18,847 nucleotides of DNA from an uncultured Gammaproteobacteria bacterium (lineage in GTDB: Bacteria > Pseudomonadota > Gammaproteobacteria > Pseudomonadales > DT-91). Both the position numbers and the translations under genes were made by a program. Shown here in pieces: positions 7,616-13,029 of this stretch (position 1 is its first letter; each line of letters starts with the position of its first letter). The stretch lies in the NCBI GenBank assembly GCA_929200485.1, contig CAKMZU010000022.1, forward strand, positions 1 through 18,847, given 5' to 3'. The notes beneath the pieces were generated by a model. That model was not told where the DNA came from, searched no databases, and saw only the letters and a program-made list of their open reading frames with translations.

Positions 7616-7942
7616 ATGATTCTAGCCCATAAAGACGATATCCCTCTTAATAGCACCAAAGGTTTTGAGCTATCTTCTGGCAAACAAATTTTTGTTGTTC
7701 ATAAAGATTCCGGCTTTTACGCTTATGAGAACCGCTGCCCGCATTTAGGCATTGAGTTAAATTGGTTACCCGATCAATTCCTTGATATTGAAAACAACCT
7801 GATTCAATGCGCCACCCACGGCGCACTGTTTTTACCTGAGACAGGTGAATGTATTGCAGGGCCTTGCGTTGGGCAACCGCTAACCCTCACCCCTATCACA
7901 TTAACTGAGAATGGGGATATAACCCTCACCGAAGAAATCTAG
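7616..7942 (+). CDS. Small Rieske [2Fe-2S] protein
   Basis: A 108-residue protein from the ATG at 7616 (an adjacent in-frame TTG at 7613 would add one residue). It is a single Rieske domain. Numbering from the ATG, the cluster ligands are Cys41-x-His43 in RCPHLG and Cys65-x2-His68 in CATHGA. The pairs are 21 residues apart, longer than the roughly 15-17 of most ferredoxin-type Rieske proteins. GECIAGPCVGQPL follows, typical of ferredoxin-like members. There is no signal peptide or membrane segment, so it is probably a soluble electron carrier, but no oxygenase or reductase partner is next to it. Its end overlaps the convergent aminotransferase gene by 17 bp. Confidence 0.88.
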   Translation: MILAHKDDIPLNSTKGFELSSGKQIFVVHKDSGFYAYENRCPHLGIELNWLPDQFLDIENNLIQCATHGALFLPETGECIAGPCVGQPLTLTPITLTENGDITLTEEI

Positions 7943-9080
7943 CTAATCGCTCTACACCCTTTTCCAGAGATTCCATAGACGTTGTAAACGAAAATCGCAC
8001 GTGCTCATTGGAGAGATAGTCACCAAAATCTTTACCGGGAGTGACCGACACATGCGCTTTATCTAAAAGCTCATGACAGACGCCAAAGCTATCATCAGTG
8101 AATTTTTTTGCACTCGCATAGAGATAGAAAGCCCCCTTCGGCTCAATCGGTATTTCAAACCCTATTTCCCTTAGTGCTTTAATTAAAAACGCTTTTCTTT
8201 GTTTAAAAACATCTCTTCGCTGATCGAGCAACAAGGTTGATTCTTCTGTAAATCCAGCCAACGCCCCATATTGCGCAGGTGTTGAAAGCGAAATAAACAT
8301 ATTTTGTGAAAGTTTCTCAATATGCGGGACTGCATCTTCAGGCACAACCATCCACCCTAAACGCCAGCCTGTCATACCAAAATATTTTGAAAAGCTGTTG
8401 ATAACAAACGCTGAGTCTGTAATGGACAAGACCGTATCGCAAGGCTCGTCAAAATGCAGGCCATGATAGAGTTCATCGACAATTAAATGACCTGATTTTT
8501 GGGTAACCGCATGATGTAAAGCCGTCAATTCATCAAAATTCAACACGCTACCGGTTGGATTAGACGGCGTTGCCACCTGAGCAGCTCGCGTGTTGGCCTG
8601 CCAATATTTATCAACCAGCTCACCTGTCAATTGGTAATTATCTTCAAAACTAACAGGTACGAGCTGCGGCTCACCACCAGCTAACCGGATAAACTGCCGA
8701 TTACTGGGATAGCCCGGATCTGCAAGCATCACCCCGTCGCCAGGGTTTAATAGTGTCAGCGCTGTCAGTTGCAATGCACCCGATGCCCCGGGGGTAACGA
8801 CTATTCGGTCAACAGGGACCTTAACGTTATAGCGTGTTTGATACAGCTCACTGATTTTCTCTCGTAGAGGCAACAGACCTAATGCTTCGGTATAATAGGT
8901 TTTCCCCTCTGTCAGTGCCTTTTTTGCCGCATCGACAATAGGATCTATCGTTGGAAAATCCGGCTCACCCGCCACCATCTGAACGACATCAACGCCTTGT
9001 CTTTCAAGCAGTTTTGCGCGGGTTAATACATCCACCACATAAAAAGGCTCTATAGTAGCAAGGCGGTTTGCGTATTTCAT
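7926..9080 (-). CDS. Class I/II pyridoxal-phosphate aminotransferase
   Basis: A 384-residue fold-type I aminotransferase. The PLP lysine is Lys232 in SFSKYFGMTGWRLGW. Other active-site signatures are GEPDFPT (38-44), the phosphate-binding PGASGAL (97-103), PSNPTGS with the PLP Asn (172-178), VDELYHGL with Asp202 and Tyr205, and the carboxylate-binding Arg in VRFSFTTS near the C-terminus. It belongs to the AspC/Aro-type subgroup with SKxFGMTGWRLGW, so an amino acid/2-oxo acid transaminase is likely, but the sequence does not settle the substrate. The N-terminal MKYANRLATIEPF fits the family start, though no strong ribosome site is seen. It is divergent from dksA. Confidence 0.9.
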   Translation of the reverse strand: MKYANRLATIEPFYVVDVLTRAKLLERQGVDVVQMVAGEPDFPTIDPIVDAAKKALTEGKTYYTEALGLLPLREKISELYQTRYNVKVPVDRIVVTPGASGALQLTALTLLNPGDGVMLADPGYPSNRQFIRLAGGEPQLVPVSFEDNYQLTGELVDKYWQANTRAAQVATPSNPTGSVLNFDELTALHHAVTQKSGHLIVDELYHGLHFDEPCDTVLSITDSAFVINSFSKYFGMTGWRLGWMVVPEDAVPHIEKLSQNMFISLSTPAQYGALAGFTEESTLLLDQRRDVFKQRKAFLIKALREIGFEIPIEPKGAFYLYASAKKFTDDSFGVCHELLDKAHVSVTPGKDFGDYLSNEHVRFSFTTSMESLEKGVERLARFLR

Positions 9081-9221
9081 AATCGATTTGTTTCATAAAT
9101 TTGTGAGTATTGTAACAATGCTCAGGGCCGCCTGCAGCTTTGATTAAAATTATTGCGAGCAATGGCTGTGAAATACTTCCACTTTAGATATTTTCGTTCT
9201 ACACTTACGCCACTTTGAGAT

Positions 9222-9238
9222 TAGGAGATTATCTCCTA
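9222..9238. promoter_or_regulatory. 17-bp palindrome upstream of dksA
   Basis: TAGGAGAT-T-ATCTCCTA is a perfect inverted repeat with 8-bp arms about a central T, in the 256-bp region between the aminotransferase and dksA. Five T (9245-9249) follow a few bases later, so a terminator is conceivable, but no plus-strand gene lies upstream that would need one and the single-base centre leaves little loop. An operator is the better guess. A second inverted repeat, TTTAGCG (9273-9279) with CGCTAAA (9307-9313), brackets the probable dksA leader. Confidence 0.45.
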
Positions 9239-9336
9239 GAATAATTTTTCGGACGACTAGCAGTTTCTTTATTTTAGCGGACATTCCTCGCCAAAACGGA
9301 GCCGTTCGCTAAACAGGATTAACTTAGAGATTTAAC

Positions 9337-9774
9337 ATGCCAGCAGAGAAATCAGCAAATCAATTTAAAAACTTTGCGCCTTATGAGCCTAAAAAAGGCG
9401 AAGAGTATATGAGCGATGCTCAAGTTGAGCACTTTACTCAGATATTAAACAACTGGCGTTCAGAATTAATGGAAGAAGTTGACCGGACAGTTAGCCACAT
9501 GAAGGACGAAGCAGCTAACTTCCCAGACCCTGCCGACCGCGCCACTCAGGAAGAAGAATTCAGCCTGGAATTACGAACACGTGACAGAGAGCGTAAGCTT
9601 ATTAAAAAGATCGAGGAAACTTTAGAGCGTCTGGATAATGACGACTACGGCTTCTGTGATTCCTGTGGCATTGAGATAGGCATCAAACGTCTTGAAGCAC
9701 GCCCTACAGCGACACTTTGTATCGACTGCAAGACCCTTGCTGAAATTAAAGAAAAACAAGAGAAAGGCAACTGA
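9337..9774 (+). CDS. dksA: RNA polymerase-binding transcription factor DksA
   Basis: A 145-residue DksA that works with ppGpp through the RNA polymerase secondary channel to repress rRNA and activate amino acid promoters. The coiled-coil tip is intact with the two acidic residues Asp64 and Asp67 in NFPDPADRA, corresponding to E. coli Asp71 and Asp74. The four-cysteine zinc finger is Cys107, Cys110, Cys128 and Cys131. [19 protein letters not shown] is almost identical to E. coli. The start at 9337 is supported by [12 protein letters not shown], which aligns with the E. coli N-terminal segment. It is followed by gluQ, the usual dksA-gluQ pairing. Confidence 0.97.
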   Translation: MPAEKSANQFKNFAPYEPKKGEEYMSDAQVEHFTQILNNWRSELMEEVDRTVSHMKDEAANFPDPADRATQEEEFSLELRTRDRERKLIKKIEETLERLDNDDYGFCDSCGIEIGIKRLEARPTATLCIDCKTLAEIKEKQEKGN

Positions 9775-9843
9775 TCTCCGCTTCTCTCTTCTTCACGGCT
9801 GATAGTCAGATAAACCATTGCCTTATATGAGCCTCACTCTCAC

Positions 9844-10719
9844 ATGAAGGACTATGTCGGCCGCTTTGCTCCCTCCCCCACAGGCGCACTTCACCTCGGA
9901 TCTCTCTATACTGCTATAGCAGGTTTTCTTGACGCCAAAAGCAATAATGGCTCATGGCTTATTCGAATAGAAGATATTGATGAAACGCGGGCTGTACCCG
10001 ATGCTGCACAGAATATTATTAAGACGCTAGCAATCCACGGCCTCCATTCTGACAGCAAAATCATCCATCAAAGCCATCGTAAAGATAGATATCAACAAGT
10101 CCTTGAGCGTTTATTTAAAAAAAATGCGCTATTTTACTGCAAGTGCTCTAGAAAACAGCTGGTAGAATACAGCCACTATTCAGGCAGGTGTCGTGAATTA
10201 TCGTTGCCTTCAGAAGGCAATGCCATTCGGCTACTTATTGAACAGTCATCGCTTCCCGGTTTTTTCGATGGTATTCAGGGAAACATTGCGCCACAACCGA
10301 CCGAAGACAAAAACGTTTTTGACTTTATTGTTAAAAGACGAGATCAATTTTTTTCTTATTTGTTTAGCTGCGTTATTGATGACATTGATCAAAAGGTGAC
10401 TCACATCATTCGAGGTGCTGATATTCTTGACTCCACCCCAAAACAACTTCTACTGTTCAAACATCTGGAAGCCTCAGCACCTAAATTTTTTCACCTACCT
10501 CTTTTAATTAATGAAAATGGCCAAAAATTATCCAAGCAAAACCTATCTCCAGCCATCTCTGAAGCAACCGCTAGAGACAATATTCTCGACGTATTGACGT
10601 TATTAAATCAGCCCACTCCCCCGCAAAATATAACCATCAATCAGACGCTCGACTTTGCCATTAGTCACTGGAACATCAACAAAATTCCAATGAGAAGAAA
10701 CCTTACCGTTGACTTCTAA
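9844..10719 (+). CDS. gluQ: Glutamyl-Q tRNA(Asp) synthetase GluQ (YadB)
   Basis: A 291-residue truncated glutamyl-tRNA-synthetase paralogue that attaches glutamate to queuosine at position 34 of tRNA-Asp. The class I HIGH-like motif is FAPSPTGALHLGS (8-20) and the KMSKS-like motif is KLSKQ (228-232). Zinc ligands Cys99, Cys101 and Cys116 with nearby Tyr are present, as is the family HIIRGADILDSTPKQ. The anticodon-binding domain of true GluRS is absent, as expected. No clear ribosome site precedes the ATG. A six-codon mini-ORF starting at 9827 ends in a TGA overlapping this ATG, so re-initiation is possible. It sits 69 bp after dksA and probably shares its transcript. Confidence 0.95.
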   Translation: MKDYVGRFAPSPTGALHLGSLYTAIAGFLDAKSNNGSWLIRIEDIDETRAVPDAAQNIIKTLAIHGLHSDSKIIHQSHRKDRYQQVLERLFKKNALFYCKCSRKQLVEYSHYSGRCRELSLPSEGNAIRLLIEQSSLPGFFDGIQGNIAPQPTEDKNVFDFIVKRRDQFFSYLFSCVIDDIDQKVTHIIRGADILDSTPKQLLLFKHLEASAPKFFHLPLLINENGQKLSKQNLSPAISEATARDNILDVLTLLNQPTPPQNITINQTLDFAISHWNINKIPMRRNLTVDF

Positions 10720-10741
10720 TCTCCATACAAACTAAATGTAA

Positions 10742-11301
10742 CTAAATGTTGACTTCACGGGCTCCAGCATCTCTATTTTTCACTTCATTTAACAAATTCC
10801 CAATACGTGAGTGCATGCATTCAGAGGCAACAAAGAATTTCCTTGCATATAAAAATTGCTGATATGCTTCTTCATCAACACTTTCATGCAACATATCCAA
10901 TAATTCTCGTCTTTTAATCTTGTCTTCTAATATAACGGCATCTTGCGAACCAGCACATTTATCGCTGCTGTCTATCAACCTCACATGCAATAAAGCTACA
11001 TCTTCAACACGACATTTATTGATTTCAATGATGCTTGATGGATCAGGCACACGACCAATACCAAGCCTACCTAATATTGAAGTGCACACATCCTTCCTTT
11101 CTTTTTTGCTTAACAAGCCTTCAACTACGATATCAAAATTTGTATTCACAAAAATTGAAGAAATAAATTTCGCCCAATCAGTACCTGCAACAGCGATGAT
11201 TTCTTTATAATAATTAAGCAATATGCATTGAGCGCTGGATACCGTTAAAACAGCAAAAAAAGCCCCACCATGAAGCTGATAACGATTGAAGATAAATTCA
11301 T
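10742..11301 (-). pseudogene. Predicted secreted protein, frameshifted at an A7/T7 run
   Basis: The main frame (10742-11221) encodes 159 residues but has only a TTG start and no ATG until far inside. Upstream, a second frame begins at ATG 11301 with a hydrophobic MNLSSIVISFMVGLFLLF and then stops. The two overlap at a run of seven T (plus-strand A, 11255-11261). Adding one T joins them: the hydrophobic core continues as FFAVLTVSSA followed by QCILLNYYKEII, a textbook signal peptide with an S-S-A cleavage site. The restored protein would be 186 residues. I do not recognise the mature part, which is helical and charged with no clear motif. The defect could be a real mutation, a phase-variable tract or a sequencing error. 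It converges on gluQ and has no homologue elsewhere in the window. Confidence 0.6.
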
Positions 11302-11345
11302 GATTTCTTTCCCAAATTTAATACCATCCAAAAATTATCCTTTGA

Positions 11346-11527
11346 TAAATTCATCTAAGAGGACAAGTATGATATAAAAATACAGATAAAATTCATTTAA
11401 GAGTCATCATGCACATCCATAGAGGTATCTTGTTAGTCTTGGTCGTGATGTTTGTTTTTTCACCGACCATACAAAACTGGGTCAGTAATAATTCAGGGCA
11501 GTGGTATCGGCCTTTTATTGTTTGGGC
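11346..11527 (+). repeat. 182-bp direct repeat, copy 1 (cbrX leader and 5' part)
   Basis: This stretch is colinear, without net gaps, with 12794-12975, offset by 1448 bp. It has three zones. The first 35 bp differ at 2 positions; the next 28 bp are strongly diverged. The final 119 bp, from the cbrX ATG onward, differ at only 4 positions. Similarity stops abruptly at 11527/12975 within a tryptophan-alanine codon pair of cbrX. Recombination between the copies would delete the 1448 bp that include the cbrA remnant and the orphan gene. Confidence 0.95.
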
Positions 11528-11576
11528 AGATGAAATTACCCCCCTGAACGACCCAATCTTACCCATTACTCTTTGA
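11409..11576 (+). pseudogene. Truncated duplicate of cbrX
   Basis: The frame encodes 55 residues. The first 40 match the intact CbrX downstream except one Val/Ile change: MHIHRGILLVLVVMF..., an N-terminal membrane helix, then the NWVSNNSGQWYRP loop. From residue 41 the sequence switches to DEITPLNDPILPITL and stops, replacing the second membrane helix and basic tail of CbrX. The new tail comes from the degraded cbrA copy described next, so this is a deletion junction. Three of the four base differences from intact cbrX are silent. The start site has a weaker AAGAG where intact cbrX has AAGGA. It could still be translated as a one-helix protein. Confidence 0.8.
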
Positions 11577-11860
11577 TTACAATCAAGACATTGAGCTTGG
11601 CTTTTCTGTTTTTCCTTCATCGGAATCAGCATGATTTTGTCCTTTAACCAGATAAACAAGCCAACAATATAAAAAGAATGGTCTGGTATTTACTGAAGCA
11701 TTTCACTCGCTAATTAAATTTATTGTGTTTTTTAAACATAGGAGGGGTGCTGTTTGCTGTATTTGCTGGCCATCTATCGCTTAAGAACTTGCTCGTGTCA
11801 AATCCTGCCGGTTTTATTATTGAATAATTCCACAATATAAAATGAACTTTCTACATTGAA
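11528..11860 (+). pseudogene. Decayed fragment of a second cbrA
   Basis: Translation across frames follows residues about 139-245 of the intact CbrA downstream. Matches: QSRH-stop-AWLFC with QSRPWAWFFC (stop TGA at 11592-11594 in place of Trp160); ILSFNQINK with FFSYSQVNHQ; KNGLVFTEAFHSLIK with ENGLVFTTALQSLIK; IGGVLFAVFAG with IGGMALFAVFDG; LVSNPAG with LLSNPAR; and LNNSTI with LNSSII. At least two frameshifts and two further stops interrupt it. CbrA residues 1 to about 138 are missing, having been deleted together with the end of cbrX, and nothing of the kinase part is seen. It is much more diverged from cbrA than the adjoining cbrX piece is from cbrX. Confidence 0.85.
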
Positions 11861-11991
11861 GTAGATCAATAATTTTAGAGGGTTTGGATTGAAACTTATT
11901 TCAACAACCTTTTTCAATAACCAGAGTACACAGCTTAAAAAATTTTACGCAACCCCTTTAATTAAAGTAATACAACACATGGTTTATAGTT

Positions 11992-12663
11992 ATGAAAACC
12001 CATATTAAATCGTTATATTTTAATTTAAAAATTAAAGAAAGAATTTTTATTTTTCTATTTTCATTGAGTTTACCCGCCCTATCCACATTTACACAAGCTG
12101 GCATTATAACTATGACATGCACGGGCCCAACAATTTTTTATAACTTTAGTAATCCTGAGGATGTTATGCGTACCGGGAAAGCTTTGGTAATGTTGGAAAA
12201 TAAAGGCCGATCGCCAATAGATAAAACTTTACCGGAAGAAGTATTAAAGAAGGAATACGTTCAGAGTTTATATATCAAATACTTTACTTCGTTAATGATG
12301 TCTCTTGCATCAGCGTATGTCGCTGAAATACAGGATGTAAGAAATGGTAAGCATACAACAGACAAACTTGAACATTTGGAAACAGAAAATTCTTGTAAAT
12401 ATTTTGTCGAAGAACTTAGGAAAGATGTTCAAACAATGCCAGATGGAGAAATAAAAAATGAACTAGCACATATTCTTGATAAAAACACTCGCTTCAATGC
12501 AGCTATATTAGGCCAAGAAGAGTTATTTATGCGTAAAATATTCATTGATTCAATAAGGATGGGTGGCAAACATTTGGATGATCAAGAAAAACAGCATGAT
12601 TCCAATTCAGAAGAAAGAGATCCTCCCCCCCAATCGGGATTCTTATTGATGACACCTATTTAG
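11992..12663 (+). CDS. Orphan predicted secreted protein, function unknown
   Basis: A 223-residue protein I do not recognise. The N-terminus is basic (MKTHIKSLYFNLKIKER) and followed by a hydrophobic stretch, IFIFLFSLSLPALSTFTQA, a signal peptide likely cleaved after TQA at about 36. The mature part has two cysteines (Cys43 and Cys135), which could form a disulphide. It is otherwise helical and charged, and ends with a low-complexity acidic/Pro stretch (EERDPPP). There is no clear ribosome site before the ATG, and the region is AT-rich compared with the flanking genes. It lies after the decayed cbrA fragment and before the second cbrX repeat, so it looks like accessory DNA placed inside the duplicated segment. 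An imperfect palindrome (12674-12695) follows its stop. Confidence 0.6.
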   Translation: MKTHIKSLYFNLKIKERIFIFLFSLSLPALSTFTQAGIITMTCTGPTIFYNFSNPEDVMRTGKALVMLENKGRSPIDKTLPEEVLKKEYVQSLYIKYFTSLMMSLASAYVAEIQDVRNGKHTTDKLEHLETENSCKYFVEELRKDVQTMPDGEIKNELAHILDKNTRFNAAILGQEELFMRKIFIDSIRMGGKHLDDQEKQHDSNSEERDPPPQSGFLLMTPI

Positions 12664-12793
12664 CGGCCGGCAGCCTATTGCTAGCAACTTAGGCAACTGA
12701 GAACGACAAATAAATCACAAGAGGTAAGTTAAAAAACCTACGATAACAATTTTTATTTTACCTGATTTAAAACTATGGTGCCATCCTACTTTA

Positions 12794-12975
12794 TAAATTC
12801 ATCTAAAAGGATAAGTATGATATAAAAAGACTGTTGAGTTCTTTAAAAGGATCCGCATGCACATCCATAGAGGCATCTTGTTAGTCCTGGTCGTGATGTT
12901 TATTTTTTCACCGACCATACAAAACTGGGTCAGTAATAATTCAGGGCAGTGGTATCGACCTTTTATTGTTTGGGC
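12794..12975 (+). repeat. 182-bp direct repeat, copy 2 (leader and 5' part of intact cbrX)
   Basis: Partner of 11346-11527. The conserved first 35 bp (12794-12828) contain TATGAT (12816-12821), a good -10, conserved in both copies while the following 28 bp have drifted. That pattern marks the block as the likely cbrX-cbrA promoter or regulator site. A good -35 is not obvious, so an activator may be needed. Confidence 0.9.
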
Positions 12976-13027
12976 CATAGTGATTGGATTTGCCTACCTC
13001 AGCCAGCGCAGAGCGAATAGAATCTAG
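12857..13027 (+). CDS. cbrX: Small membrane protein CbrX, coupled to CbrA
   Basis: A 56-residue protein, MHIHRGILLVLVVMF... ending SQRRANRI. It has two probable membrane helices (about 6-21 and 37-48), a Trp/Asn-rich loop (NWVSNNSGQWYRP) between them, and a basic C-terminal tail. A strong AAGGA ribosome site stands 5 bases before the ATG. Its TAG ends 2 bases before the cbrA ATG, and cbrA has no good ribosome site of its own, so cbrA translation probably depends on ribosomes finishing cbrX. In Pseudomonas a small ORF named cbrX precedes cbrA and is translationally coupled to it; I assign the name from position, size and coupling, not from an alignment I could run. Its own function is unknown. 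A truncated duplicate lies 1448 bp upstream. Confidence 0.8.
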   Translation: MHIHRGILLVLVVMFIFSPTIQNWVSNNSGQWYRPFIVWAIVIGFAYLSQRRANRI

Positions 13028-13029
13028 CT

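Noticed and set aside
11393..11659. 88-residue minus-strand ORF
   Set aside because: It runs antisense to the truncated cbrX and the cbrA remnant, which explain the sequence better.
11919..11930. Short match to the end of cbrA (AACCAGAGTA) upstream of the orphan gene
   Set aside because: About 11 bases only and not continued on either side; probably chance, so not used to extend the cbrA remnant.
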